In this document: in pieces, positions 9,171 to 18,180 of the stretch
Layout of the letters: every line of letters starts with the position of its first letter
Numbering within the stretch: position 1 is the first letter of the stretch
Source of the DNA: Nocardia yamanashiensis NBRC 100130
GTDB lineage: Bacteria; Actinomycetota; Actinomycetes; Mycobacteriales; Mycobacteriaceae
DNA: 64,000 bases
Direction: 5' to 3'
Assembly (NCBI RefSeq): GCF_001613325.1
Contig: NZ_BDCD01000018.1
Span: 186,001-250,000 of the forward strand
Program-made: the position numbers and the translations under genes
The notes under the pieces: generated by a model
What the model saw: only the letters and a program-made list of their open reading frames with translations
Database searches by the model: none
What the model was told of the DNA's origin: nothing

Positions 9171-10031
9171 ATGAATCCCTCTACTCAGCCGAACGAGCTT
9201 GCGGCACAGCATCTTCGACTGCATTACGGCGACCGCGCGGTCATCGACGGGCTGGATCTGCGCCTGCCCGGCGGGGCGGTTACCGCCATCGTGGGGCCGA
9301 ACGCATGCGGTAAGTCCACGCTGTTGCGCGGGCTCACCCGCCTGCTGCGCCCGACGGGCGGCGCGGTCACGCTCGACGGTGCGGACATTCACCGGATGCC
9401 CGCTCGTGCACTGGCTTTGAAGCTGGGCCTGCTGCCCCAACAGCCGATCACCCCCGAGGGCATCACCGTCGAAGCCTTGGTTCGGCTGGGACGCTATCCG
9501 CATCAACGCCTGCTGAGCCCGTGGTCCGCACGCGATCAGGCCGCGGTGGAGGATGCGTTGCGCCGCACCGCAACCGAGAGCCTGCGCGAACTGCCGGTGG
9601 ACCAGCTGTCGGGCGGGCAGCGCCAGCGCGCCTGGATCGCGGTGGCGCTCGCCCAGGACACCGAGGTGCTGCTGCTCGACGAACCGACCACGTTCCTGGA
9701 CCTGCGACATCAGCTCGAAGTGCTGGATCTCGTCGCCGACCTGCACGAGGAGGCCGGTCGCACCGTCGTGATGGTGCTGCACGACCTGGGCCAGGCCGCC
9801 CGATACGCCGACCATCTGGTGGTGCTGCACGACGGGCGACTGGCCGCCGCGGGCAAACCCGCCGACGTGCTGGACGCCGACCTGGTGCGCACCGTGTTCG
9901 GCGTCGACTGCCTGGTGATTCCCGATCCCGAGACCGGCACCCCGCTGGTCGTTCCGCGTGCGCGCCCCGCGCGCCGCCCCGCCCTGTCCGGCGTCGTCCC
10001 CGCGGCGGCGTCGCATCGAGAAGAGAAATGA
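9171..10031 (+). CDS. Ferric-siderophore ABC importer, ATPase subunit (FecE/FepC family)
   Basis: A 286-residue ATPase with Walker A VGPNACGKSTLLRG, signature LSGGQRQRAWIA, Walker B VLLLDEPTTFLD and switch VLHDLGQAARYADH. It closely parallels the minus-strand ATPase, down to the Asn-Ala-Cys Walker A, suggesting the two importers arose by duplication. The ATG at 9171 gives the usual family N-terminus. An in-frame GTG at 9090 overlaps the permease stop as GTGA and would add 27 residues; this coupled start cannot be excluded, since the ribosome site before 9171 is weak. Its stop overlaps the binding-protein start. Confidence 0.92.
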   Translation: MNPSTQPNELAAQHLRLHYGDRAVIDGLDLRLPGGAVTAIVGPNACGKSTLLRGLTRLLRPTGGAVTLDGADIHRMPARALALKLGLLPQQPITPEGITVEALVRLGRYPHQRLLSPWSARDQAAVEDALRRTATESLRELPVDQLSGGQRQRAWIAVALAQDTEVLLLDEPTTFLDLRHQLEVLDLVADLHEEAGRTVVMVLHDLGQAARYADHLVVLHDGRLAAAGKPADVLDADLVRTVFGVDCLVIPDPETGTPLVVPRARPARRPALSGVVPAAASHREEK

Positions 10032-11059
10032 GAACCGCAGCAATGCCCACCCCGTCCCCGCGGCGGCGCCGCCGCATCGCGGCCGCGCTGACCGCCGCCG
10101 CCCTCGCCGTCTCCGGCCTGGCCGCCTGCGGATCCGATTCCGCCGCAACGAATTCCCATGTGAGCGCCACCGACTCGGCGAGCTTCCCGCGCACCCTGGA
10201 CACCGCGATGGGCCAGGTCACCATCCCCAAGGTCCCGCAGCGAGTGGTCGTACTCGACACGGGCGAACTGGATTCCGTCACGCTGCTCGGCATCAAACCG
10301 GTCGGCGCGGTCATCCCGCACACCAAGACCCACGGCGGCTTCCCCGCCTACCTCGGCGACAAGGCCGACGGCGTCACCGATGTCGGCCCGCTGCTGGAAC
10401 CCAACCTGGAACGCATCGCCTCGCTGCGCCCCGATCTGATCCTCTCCTCGAAGATCCGCCACGAGAAGATCTACGCCAAGCTCGCGGGCATCGCCCCGAC
10501 GGTCCTCACCGAAACCACCGGCGGCCCTTGGAAGGAGAACCTCCTGGTCCACGGCCGCGCGCTGGGCCTCGACCAGCAGGTGGCCACCGCCTTGCAGAGC
10601 TACGAAGCCCAGGCCCGCGCCCTGGGCAAGGCGATCGCCGAGAAGAACAACGGCGTCCCGCCCACCGTTTCGGTGATCCGCTTCCTCGCCGGACCGACCC
10701 GCCTGTACCTCGACAACTCCTACAGCGGCGTGGTCCTCGCCGATATCGGCCTGCGCCGCCCCGCCTCCCAGACCGCCGCCGACACCAAGGCCAAGACCAT
10801 GCGCGAGGTCAGCCCCGAGCAGATCGATCTGGCCGACGCCGACCTGATCTTCGTGGCCACCATCGACGACCCGGGCAAGACCGAGAAGAACGCCGTCACC
10901 ACCGGCAAGGTCTGGCAGGACCTCCGAGCCGTCAAGGCGGGCAAGGTCATCGAGGTGAACGACGAGGTCTGGATGTCCGGCATCGGCATCCAAGCCGCCC
11001 GGGCCATGCTCGCCGATATCGCCGCCGCCACCGGCGTGGAGCTGCCCGCGCAGTCCTGA
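10028..11059 (+). CDS. Iron-siderophore-binding lipoprotein (FecB/FhuD family)
   Basis: A 343-residue extracytoplasmic solute-binding protein with an Arg-rich signal peptide and lipobox SGLAAC (lipidated Cys at residue 34). The Peripla_BP_2 fold pattern is present: GQVTIPKVPQRVVVLD at the start of lobe one, LEPNLERIASLRPDLILSS, and lobe two with VPPTVSVIRFL and the C-terminal VWMSGIGIQAARAMLADIA. It overlaps the ATPase gene by ATGA and completes the plus-strand importer. As it is the only binding protein in the island, it may deliver substrate to both importers. Confidence 0.93.
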   Translation: MRTAAMPTPSPRRRRRIAAALTAAALAVSGLAACGSDSAATNSHVSATDSASFPRTLDTAMGQVTIPKVPQRVVVLDTGELDSVTLLGIKPVGAVIPHTKTHGGFPAYLGDKADGVTDVGPLLEPNLERIASLRPDLILSSKIRHEKIYAKLAGIAPTVLTETTGGPWKENLLVHGRALGLDQQVATALQSYEAQARALGKAIAEKNNGVPPTVSVIRFLAGPTRLYLDNSYSGVVLADIGLRRPASQTAADTKAKTMREVSPEQIDLADADLIFVATIDDPGKTEKNAVTTGKVWQDLRAVKAGKVIEVNDEVWMSGIGIQAARAMLADIAAATGVELPAQS

Positions 11060-11076
11060 CCGCGCGGGCGGCGGCG

Positions 11077-11310
11077 CTATTCGGAAGTGTTGTCCGACAG
11101 TTGATCCGGCTGGCGGACGGGGCGCAACCGGACCCAGACGAAGAAGACGATGCCGGCGGCGAGCATGCCGATGCCGGCCCAGAGGTTGACGTCGATGCCG
11201 CCGGTTTTCATGTGCTGCACGGTGGAGTCGTAGGTGAGGGCTACGACGATGAGGATCACGCCGTAGGCGGCGAGTAGGCCGCCTACGATGGTGCGAATAT
11301 CGAAAAGCAT
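11077..11310 (-). CDS. Small two-helix membrane protein beside the symporter
   Basis: A 77-residue protein with two predicted transmembrane helices (TIVGGLLAAYGVILIVVALTY cut across residues 7-27, and LWAGIGMLAAGIVFFVWVRL) and a short charged tail. It follows the Na+/solute symporter by 12 bases on the same strand, so it is probably co-transcribed and may be an accessory subunit. Similar small proteins accompany symporters in other actinobacteria, but no function is assigned. The start ATG is preceded by AAAGG. Confidence 0.75.
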   Translation of the reverse strand: MLFDIRTIVGGLLAAYGVILIVVALTYDSTVQHMKTGGIDVNLWAGIGMLAAGIVFFVWVRLRPVRQPDQLSDNTSE

Positions 11311-11322
11311 TGGGCGCCTTTC

Positions 11323-13044
11323 CTATCCGACGAGGATATTGAGCAGGATTACCAGGAAGAGGGCCAGGCCCGCCAAGGGGGCGGGGCGCTGGTACCAGGG
11401 CAGGCCGGCCGCGTCGGCGTCGGTGCGCAGGGACGCGGGGGTTTCGGAATAGACGAGGCCGACCAGTTCTGCCGGGGGTTTGGGGCGGGAGTTCGAGGTG
11501 ACCAGGACGCTCACCAGAATGTCCACGGCGAAGGCGACGCCGGCGGCCACGAAACTGGTGCCCTGGCCGGATAGTTCGAAGAAGCCGGTCTTGCTGAGGA
11601 TGAAAATGACGATGGCGGCGGCGGTTCCGGAGACCAGGCCGATCCAGCCGGCGGCAGGGGTCATGCGTTTCCAGAACATGCCGAGAATGAAGGTGGCGAA
11701 CAGGGGTGCGTTGAAGAAGCTGAAGAGCGTTTGCAGATAGTCCATGATGTTGGCGAAATTGCCTGCCACGAAGGCGGTTCCGACCGCGATCAGGGTGGCC
11801 CCGACGGTGGCGAGCCGGCCGACGCGCAGGTAGTAGGAGTCCGCACGATCGCGGGCCACATAGCGCTGCCACAGGTCGTAGCTGAAGACGGTGTTGAAGG
11901 CCGAGACATTGGCGGCCATCCCGGCCATGAAGGCGGCGAGCAGACCGGCCAGGGCCACGCCGAGCAGGCCGTTGGGGAGGGTGTCCTTCATCAGGTAGAG
12001 CAGGGCCTGGTTGTAGGTGACGTCGCCGCTGAAGTCGGGGTCGGCGGTTTCGGCGGCCTTGAAGTCGGCCATCTGCGGCACCAGGACGGCGCTGATCATG
12101 CCGGGGATGACGACGATGAAGGGAATGAACATCTTCGGGTAGGCGCCGATGATCGGGGTGCGCTGCGCGGCGGCGATGGAATGGGTGGCCAGCGCGCGCT
12201 GGACCTCGACGTAGTTGGTGGTCCAGTAGCCGAAGGACAGCACGAAGCCGAGCCCGAAGACGATGCCGATCACCGAACCCACATTGCTGGTGAAACCGGT
12301 CAGTTCGTTGCCCGGCCAGGCGTGCAATTGCTCGACGCCGCCCGGGCCCTCGATCACCTTGCCGCGCAGCCCCTCCCAGCCGCCGACCCGGTGCAGGCCG
12401 ACCAGGGTGAGCGGGAGCAGCGCCGCCACGATCACGAAGAACTGCAGCACCTCGTTGTAGATGGCCGCCGACAAACCGCCCAGCGTGATGTACGACAGCA
12501 CGATGGCCGCCGCCACCAGCACCGACACCCACAATGGCCAGCCCAGCAGCGCGTTCAGGATGGAGCCCAGCAGATAGAGGTTCACCCCCGCGATCAGCAC
12601 CTGCGCCACCGCGAAGCTGACGGCATTGACCAGATGCGCGCCCGGACCGAAACGCCGCAGCATGAACTCCGGCACGCTGCGCACCTTGGAGCCGTAGTAG
12701 AACGGCATCATCACGATGCCCAGGAACAGCATGGCCGGCACCGCGCCGATCCAGAAGTAGTGCATGGTCGGCATGCCGTACTGCGCGCCGTTGGCCGACA
12801 TGCCCATGATCTCGACCGCGCCCAGATTGGCGGAGATGAAGGCCAGCCCGGTCACCCAGGCGGGCAGCGAACGTCCGGACAGGAAGAAGTCGAGACTGTT
12901 CGAGATGCCGCGGCGGGCCAGCAGGCCGATCCCGAGCACCACGGTGAAATACAGTGCGACCAGGGCATAGTCGACAGGATCGGCATCCAGTCGCAGCTGC
13001 CCGGCGGCCAGGGCGGCGGCCGATGAGGCGGCGTCGAACGGCAT
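11323..13044 (-). CDS. Sodium:solute symporter (SSS/SGLT family), possibly a galactose importer
   Basis: A 573-residue inner-membrane protein with about 13-14 hydrophobic helices. SSS-family features include FFLSGRSLPAWVTGLAFISA near the N-terminus, AQVLIAGVNLYLLGSI, ITLGGLSAAIYNEVLQFFVI and the late GMAANVSAFNTVFSYDLWQRY. The ATG at 13044 has AGGAGA 6 bases upstream; the frame continues to 13101 without a better start. The family couples Na+ entry to uptake of sugars or other small solutes. Being in line with galactokinase on the same strand (a globin gene lies between) makes galactose a reasonable guess, but substrate-contact residues were not checked. Confidence 0.88.
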   Translation of the reverse strand: MPFDAASSAAALAAGQLRLDADPVDYALVALYFTVVLGIGLLARRGISNSLDFFLSGRSLPAWVTGLAFISANLGAVEIMGMSANGAQYGMPTMHYFWIGAVPAMLFLGIVMMPFYYGSKVRSVPEFMLRRFGPGAHLVNAVSFAVAQVLIAGVNLYLLGSILNALLGWPLWVSVLVAAAIVLSYITLGGLSAAIYNEVLQFFVIVAALLPLTLVGLHRVGGWEGLRGKVIEGPGGVEQLHAWPGNELTGFTSNVGSVIGIVFGLGFVLSFGYWTTNYVEVQRALATHSIAAAQRTPIIGAYPKMFIPFIVVIPGMISAVLVPQMADFKAAETADPDFSGDVTYNQALLYLMKDTLPNGLLGVALAGLLAAFMAGMAANVSAFNTVFSYDLWQRYVARDRADSYYLRVGRLATVGATLIAVGTAFVAGNFANIMDYLQTLFSFFNAPLFATFILGMFWKRMTPAAGWIGLVSGTAAAIVIFILSKTGFFELSGQGTSFVAAGVAFAVDILVSVLVTSNSRPKPPAELVGLVYSETPASLRTDADAAGLPWYQRPAPLAGLALFLVILLNILVG

Positions 13045-13165
13045 ACGGCTTCTCCTGTCGAAACGATCACGAGATGACGCGGGCGCGACTGTGCCGCGCA
13101 ATAGTAGCGGGGCGCTCGCGGCGCTCCGGGAGGTTCACGACGGGGCTGCGCGTGTCCGGCGCGAC

Positions 13166-13597
13166 TCACCAGGTCCAGTGCGGGACTTCGCGCAGCGGAT
13201 GCAGCTCGGCGTCGGTTCGGGCGTGTGAATTCTGCTGGGCGACCTGCGCGCCGAACTCGACGTGCTCGCGCACCGCCGCGCGGAATTTCTCATCCGCGGG
13301 TAACCCGGCCGCGTCCAGCGACTCCAGGTAGACCTCGACGAAGCGCTGCCGCTGGGCATCGGTGATCCGCAGGCCGCGATGCGCGTCGATGATGTAGGCG
13401 AAGCCCAGCTCGCGGGTGAAACGGGCGGGGCCGCCGAAGGATTCGGCGGTGAACCAGGTCAGATGGTCGACATGGGTGGGTTGCCGGACCGGGAAGACCT
13501 CGCGCAGGACTGGGTCGGCGAGCGCCTTGTCGTAGAAGATCTCCTCCAGCCGGTGCAAGGCCTCGTCACCGCCGGCGAACTGGTACAGACTTTCCAT
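13166..13597 (-). CDS. Truncated haemoglobin-like protein
   Basis: A 143-residue globin of the 2/2 (truncated) type. The start MESLYQFAGG, the B-helix RLEEIFYDKALADP, VFPVRQPTHVDHLTWFTAESFGGP, and a His before the F helix (DAHRGLRITDAQRQRFVEVY) match the family; that His would be the haem ligand. The architecture is nearest to group II proteins such as GlbO. However, the Trp that groups II and III carry at G8 is not evident, so subgroup is uncertain. It sits between galactokinase and the symporter on the same strand, with gaps of 82 and 121 bases. Known roles include O2/NO binding and peroxide chemistry. Confidence 0.82.
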   Translation of the reverse strand: MESLYQFAGGDEALHRLEEIFYDKALADPVLREVFPVRQPTHVDHLTWFTAESFGGPARFTRELGFAYIIDAHRGLRITDAQRQRFVEVYLESLDAAGLPADEKFRAAVREHVEFGAQVAQQNSHARTDAELHPLREVPHWTW

Positions 13598-13679
13598 GGC
13601 TCGCTCATTCCTGGTGTGCGAGTGGATCGTTGCGGGTTCCAGGCTAGGCCGACAACCCGACATTTCGGCAGGCTTTGCG

Positions 13680-14792
13680 TTATTCGATCCGATGCGCACC
13701 GGCGGCCGGCGTGACCGCGAAACAGCGCGGGGCGTCGAAGTCCTTGACGGCGAAGGCTTCTCGTACCGCCGCGGTGACGTCGGCGGTCCGCGCGCGATCC
13801 ACCAGGGCGATGGCGCTGCCGCCGAATCCGCCGCCCACCATGCGGGCTCCGTGCGCGCCGGCGGCCAGCGCGCTGTCCACGGCGGTGTCGAGCGGTGGCG
13901 CGGAGACCTCGTAGTCCTCGCGCAGCGAGCGGTGCCCGGCGGTCAGGATGGGCCCGACGGCGCGCGGGTCCGCACCGGTGAGCAGTTGCGTGGCGACCTC
14001 CAGGACGCGGGCGTTCTCGGTGACGACATGCCGGGCGCGCCGGCGCAGCACCGGATCGGCGAGCCGGTCCAGCGCCGCCGGTTCGGTGATGTCGCGCAGG
14101 TAGGGAACGCCCAATTCGGCGGCGGCGGCAGCGCATTCGGCACGCCGTCGCGCGTATTCGCCGTCCACCAGCCGGTGCGGACTGCCCGTGTCGATCACCA
14201 GCAGTTCCAGCTCGAAGCGCTCGAGTTCGAACGGGATCTGCACCCGCCCGCCGCTGCGCACGTCCAGGAACAGCACGTGCCCGGCGGTGCAGAGCATCGA
14301 GGCGGACTGGTCCAGCACCCCGGTCGGCACGCCAACGTAGACGTTCTCGGCGGCGCGGGCGATATCGATGAGCTCGTCGGCGGACAGATTGGGCGCGAAC
14401 AGGTCCCGCAGCGCGAGGGCCACCGAACAGCACAGCGCGGCCGAGGACGACAGTCCCGCGCCCATCGGGACGGAACCGTCCAGTTCGAGTTCCAGGCCGG
14501 TGATCTCGTAACCGCGGCGTTCGAATTCGCGGATCACGCCGAGCGGATAGTGCGACCAGCCGGGCAGTTCCGACCAGCCGCCCGCGGTCAGTGCGCCCAG
14601 CGTGGTGCGCGCCGCGTCGCACGGCGCCTGCCGCGACAGCACCCGCACCACCTCGTCCCGGCGCGCGCCGACGGTGCAGGTCACGCCCAGCGGCACGGCG
14701 AGCGGCAGCACGTAGCCGTCGTTGTAATCGGTGTGCTCGCCGATCAGATTGACCCGGCCCGGCGCGTGCCAGCGCCCCGTCGTGGATATCAC
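13680..14792 (-). CDS. galK: Galactokinase
   Basis: This cytoplasmic GHMP-family kinase phosphorylates galactose at C1 with ATP, the first committed Leloir step. The GTG start at 14792 has AGGAG 7 bases upstream and gives 370 residues, close to the family's 380. Motifs in order are GRVNLIGEHTDYNDG (galactose binding), the ATP loop PMGAGLSSSAAL, the base YVGVPTGVLDQSAS with its catalytic Asp, and the C-terminal MVGGGFGGSAIALV. No galT or galE is adjacent; an epimerase-like gene lies 17 kb away at 31592. The downstream symporter may supply its substrate. Confidence 0.95.
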   Translation of the reverse strand: MISTTGRWHAPGRVNLIGEHTDYNDGYVLPLAVPLGVTCTVGARRDEVVRVLSRQAPCDAARTTLGALTAGGWSELPGWSHYPLGVIREFERRGYEITGLELELDGSVPMGAGLSSSAALCCSVALALRDLFAPNLSADELIDIARAAENVYVGVPTGVLDQSASMLCTAGHVLFLDVRSGGRVQIPFELERFELELLVIDTGSPHRLVDGEYARRRAECAAAAAELGVPYLRDITEPAALDRLADPVLRRRARHVVTENARVLEVATQLLTGADPRAVGPILTAGHRSLREDYEVSAPPLDTAVDSALAAGAHGARMVGGGFGGSAIALVDRARTADVTAAVREAFAVKDFDAPRCFAVTPAAGAHRIE

Positions 14793-15070
14793 CGCTGCTC
14801 CTGTCCAGACAATCGTGCAGGCCGTACGGTTCGATTCGCAGGCAGCATAGCGAGTCTCGCGAAACGCGAACCTGCGGGATCCGTGAACTCCGCTACGAAA
14901 TCTCGCGTTTCGTGTCATGATCGACTCGGTTTCCCAGATCTCGACGGCAGCCGTGCTGCCGCCGTCGGCTGGGTCCTATGCTCGTACAGCAACACTCGGT
15001 TCGCGATTCACCGGTGTCCTTCTGAGCCGGTCTTCGCGAATACGGTGATATCGGGTGCGCAAGACCGAAG

Positions 15071-16630
15071 GTGGCACGGTTCCTGGGGATGGAGCGGACA
15101 GGGGGGCTGGTAGTGACAGACGTAGAACCGGCCGGTCCGTCTGTGCCGCGATTCCGATTCTGCTGGCGCACCACACTGTTCCTCAGCGGGCTGCTCATCC
15201 TCGCCCTGCCCCTGGTGGTCGACAGCCGCGCGCTCGCGCTGGGCACGCTGATCACCTCGGTCACCATCAGCCTGATCATGATCGGCGTCGGCGTCCGTCA
15301 GCACCGGCCGCGCCATCCGCTGCCCTGGTATCTGCTGTCGGCCTCGGCGGTGCAGTTCACCATCGGCACCGCGCTGCGCGATCTCACCGACTGGCAGCAT
15401 CATCCGTTCGACGATCTGTTCACCCTCAGCGGCTACTGCTGTATCGGCGCGGCCGCGGTGCTCTGGCTGCGGCCGCGGCAGAACAGCACCGATCACGATC
15501 TGCTGCTGGACTCCGGGCTCATCGGCCTGGGCGCGGCGCTGGTCTCCTGGACCTTCCTGATCTCGCCGATCCTGCACAAGGCGGACGGTTTCAACCTGAC
15601 CACGGTCACGGCCATCACCTATCCCATCGTGGACGCGTTCCTGCTGACCGTGGTGGTGCATTCGGTGGTCACCTCGGCGCGGTCGGAAACCTCGGTGCGG
15701 CTGGTGTATCTGGCCATGCTGGTCATCCTGGCCGGGGATATCGGCTACAACCTGGAGACCGCGGGCTCGGCCGATCTGAGCCGGCAGGTGCTGCTCATGC
15801 CCTTGCAGCTGGCGTACACGCTGATCGGGGCGGCGGCGGTGCATCCGAGCATGGTGGTGCTGGGCGGGCCGCGCGATATCCACGCGCACCGGTCACGGCA
15901 GCGGGCCAGCATCATCGCCATCGTGATGATCGTGGCGGCGCTGGTGCCGGTGGTGGGGTCGAGCCTGGATCTGGTGGACCGCGTGGTGGTTTCGTCGCTG
16001 TTCGCACTACTACTAGCCGGCGTGCTGCTACGCAGCGAACGCGCCATCGAACGCAGCGCCCGCAGCGAACGGCGCGCGCAGTACCAGGCCGATCACGACA
16101 TGCTGACCGGACTCCTGAACCGCGCCGCCCTGCTGCGGGCGCTGCATCGTAATCGGGAGAAGTGGGGTGAGCAGCCGCTCGCGCTGCTGTTCATCGACCT
16201 GGACGGGTTCAAGCGGGTCAACGACAATTACGGGCACGCGGTGGGTGACGAGCTGATCGCCAATGCGGCGGCGCGGATCCGGCGCATCATCCGGCGGGAC
16301 GACGCGGCGGCGCGGTACGGCGGGGACGAATTCGTGGTGCTGGCGCCGCTGGCGCGGCAGCAGGCCATGATGCTGGCGGAGCGGCTGCTGGCGACGCTGG
16401 GTGAGCCGTTCGAGCTCAGTGCGGCGGAGGTGCGGATCGCGGCGAGCATCGGAATCGCCTGCAGTGGGGCGCGGGGTGGGGACACCACCGTGTACGAGCT
16501 ACTGCGCGAGGCGGATTCGGCCATGTATCACGCGAAGGAATATTCGCTCGGGTACATCTTCCACGACGATCTGCGGCCGGGGCATCCCAAGAGCGGGTCG
16601 CAGACCTGGCATCGCGAATCCGCGGTGTGA
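15071..16630 (+). CDS. Membrane-anchored diguanylate cyclase (GGDEF)
   Basis: A 519-residue protein from the GTG at 15071; in-frame ATG 15089 and GTG 15113 are alternatives, since no start has a strong ribosome site. The first ~320 residues form about 8-9 hydrophobic helices with no recognised sensor domain. A GGDEF domain follows: DHDMLTGLLNRAAL, LLFIDLDGFKRVNDNYGH, and the active loop RYGGDEFVV. An intact RxxD inhibitory site (RRDD) lies five residues before the loop, so an active, product-inhibited cyclic-di-GMP synthase is predicted. There is no EAL domain. Its upstream neighbour galK is divergent. Confidence 0.92.
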   Translation: MARFLGMERTGGLVVTDVEPAGPSVPRFRFCWRTTLFLSGLLILALPLVVDSRALALGTLITSVTISLIMIGVGVRQHRPRHPLPWYLLSASAVQFTIGTALRDLTDWQHHPFDDLFTLSGYCCIGAAAVLWLRPRQNSTDHDLLLDSGLIGLGAALVSWTFLISPILHKADGFNLTTVTAITYPIVDAFLLTVVVHSVVTSARSETSVRLVYLAMLVILAGDIGYNLETAGSADLSRQVLLMPLQLAYTLIGAAAVHPSMVVLGGPRDIHAHRSRQRASIIAIVMIVAALVPVVGSSLDLVDRVVVSSLFALLLAGVLLRSERAIERSARSERRAQYQADHDMLTGLLNRAALLRALHRNREKWGEQPLALLFIDLDGFKRVNDNYGHAVGDELIANAAARIRRIIRRDDAAARYGGDEFVVLAPLARQQAMMLAERLLATLGEPFELSAAEVRIAASIGIACSGARGGDTTVYELLREADSAMYHAKEYSLGYIFHDDLRPGHPKSGSQTWHRESAV

Positions 16631-16634
16631 TCGC

Positions 16635-16661
16635 GGCCGTATCGAATCGAACGATACGACC
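16635..16661. terminator. Convergent hairpin
   Basis: A near-perfect inverted repeat (GG-CGTATCG / CGATACG-CC, one mismatch, 7-base loop) lies in the 48 bases between the converging GGDEF and DUF genes. There is no clear T run, so it is a plausible but weak bidirectional terminator. Confidence 0.45.
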
Positions 16662-16678
16662 GCCATCAGTCGATCTCG

Positions 16679-17431
16679 TCAGCCCGCGAGTTCGTCGAGT
16701 AATTTACGGGCGCTTTCCAATTCGGCCTGCAGCGCCTCCACCTTGGCGCGCTGCGAGGCGCGCACCGACTCCAGCACCCCGTCCACCACTTCGGCGACCT
16801 CGGGGTGCAGCAGCTTGGCGGCTTGCGACACAGCGGAACTCGGCACCGGCAGACCCTTGGTGCGCTTCTTGCCCGCCACCACCTCGACGGTCCATTCGCC
16901 GTCGGCGGTGCCGAGCAGGGTGACCGTCACCTCGGGCGTCTTGGCCTTCTTGGCGGCCGCGGGCGCGGACTTCTTCGCCGGGGCGGTAGCCGCGCCGCCG
17001 GCGGGCTTGGCGGCCGGCGCGGGCGCGCTGGAGGGCTGCGGCGCTTCGGCTTTCGGCGCCGGCGGGGAGACCGGCTCGCTCGGCGGAGTAGCAGGCACGG
17101 CTGCGGGCGACGGCATCGTCACGGTGGAGTCCTTCCTGGTTGCCGATTTCGGTTTCACACCGGCGGCCGCGTCCTTGCGGGCCGGTTTGGTCAAGGTCAC
17201 CTCGGTGGGACCGAAGGACAGTACGTCTTTCGAACCGGTCGGCTTCACCTGCAGGAAATCTCCCTCGGATGGATCACCGAGCGAGATCACCTTTCCGGAA
17301 CGGCCTTCCGGTACTCCTACGGCCGACGCCGTGAACCACACCATAGGCGGGCGGCCAGCGTCGATCTCGTCGGCTATCTGCCGAATCTCGGTCTCCGACA
17401 AGGGCTGTGCTTTGGTGCTACGGGACGACAT
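16679..17431 (-). CDS. Conserved actinobacterial protein with Ala/Pro/Lys-rich linker and C-terminal helix
   Basis: A 250-residue cytoplasmic protein without signal peptide, starting MSSRSTKAQPLSETE. The N-terminal ~75 residues look like a small folded domain (MVWFTASAVGVPEGRSGKVI, DFLQVKPTGSKDVLSFGPTE). A low-complexity Ala/Pro/Lys linker covers residues ~85-165. A second small domain (EVTVTLLGTADGEWTVEVV) and a helical tail rich in Glu/Leu (residues ~215-250, likely coiled coil) close it. It resembles a family named DUF6319 in Corynebacteriales, sometimes mislabelled as translation initiation factor; I am not certain of the name. Function is unknown. Confidence 0.7.
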   Translation of the reverse strand: MSSRSTKAQPLSETEIRQIADEIDAGRPPMVWFTASAVGVPEGRSGKVISLGDPSEGDFLQVKPTGSKDVLSFGPTEVTLTKPARKDAAAGVKPKSATRKDSTVTMPSPAAVPATPPSEPVSPPAPKAEAPQPSSAPAPAAKPAGGAATAPAKKSAPAAAKKAKTPEVTVTLLGTADGEWTVEVVAGKKRTKGLPVPSSAVSQAAKLLHPEVAEVVDGVLESVRASQRAKVEALQAELESARKLLDELAG

Positions 17432-17628
17432 GGGGCTCTCCGGGCGGACGGCTGGACATCTGCGTGCCAAGAGCATGCACCATGGCACCGACAAATCCAC
17501 ATCCGAAGATTTCGTACCCCCATCGCCGCGCTGGTCAGCGAACGTTCAGCACTTCCGATTCGTGCGGCCCACCGAGCATGGCGGCGGCTCCGATAGTAGG
17601 CGCTGACGGTCCCCGCCGCGCAATTTCG

Positions 17629-18021
17629 CTACAGCTGCTCGACCCCGCGCAGCACGCAGTGCACCGACTGCGGGCGGGTCACCGGATCCAGTTTGGTCTC
17701 GGTGGTGAAGTCCTGCGTGGCATTCGGGCCGACGGTCACCTCGGTGCTGGTGCGCTCCAGGGTGGTGGACTCGGGCGTCAGGAAACTGATCACCACCAGA
17801 TACCGGTGCTCGACCTGATCGCGATTGCTCACCACCGCCGTGGCCTGCCAGCCCGCCGCGGTCCCGTCGCAGGCGGTGACGAACGCGCTGCGCTGCATCT
17901 CGGTCATCTCGCCGGCGCGAGCCTGGGCTGCCGAGGGTGTCTCACTCGCCTGCGAACAGCCGGTGAGCACCGCCACTCCACCCGACACCACGCCGACCAA
18001 CCTCAGCAAAGGGGCGATCAT
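17629..18021 (-). CDS. Small secreted lipoprotein of unknown function
   Basis: The 130-residue product starts at the ATG at 18021, which has AGGGAGA 6 bases upstream, and carries a lipobox AVLTGC (Cys 22). The mature part has two Cys (TACDGTAAGW and VHCVLRG) that could form a disulphide, and a beta-strand pattern (AVVSNRDQVEHRYLVVISFL) suggestive of an immunoglobulin-like fold such as FxLYD domains. I do not recognise a specific family. It is the last of a minus-strand pair after the SGNH esterase, 159 bases apart. Confidence 0.75.
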   Translation of the reverse strand: MIAPLLRLVGVVSGGVAVLTGCSQASETPSAAQARAGEMTEMQRSAFVTACDGTAAGWQATAVVSNRDQVEHRYLVVISFLTPESTTLERTSTEVTVGPNATQDFTTETKLDPVTRPQSVHCVLRGVEQL

Positions 18022-18180
18022 CGAATCTCCCTTTCCACCGCGCACTTTCCGCCCCCGCACCACCATTGCCGCTGAATAGCTGCGGGAGGCACACTACCTG
18101 AGGGTCGCGGCGTGTCGTCAGATAACGCCGCTCGCGTGTCGGGGAGCCGGGCCGGTGGAATCGAAATGCCGGCGCGGCTG

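Noticed and set aside
9710..12532. A 940-residue minus-strand frame
   Set aside because: It runs antisense to the ATPase and binding-protein genes and out of frame through the symporter; no domain is recognisable.
11060..13165. Horizontal transfer or IS element near the symporter
   Set aside because: No transposase, terminal repeats or target duplication were seen; base composition is like its surroundings.
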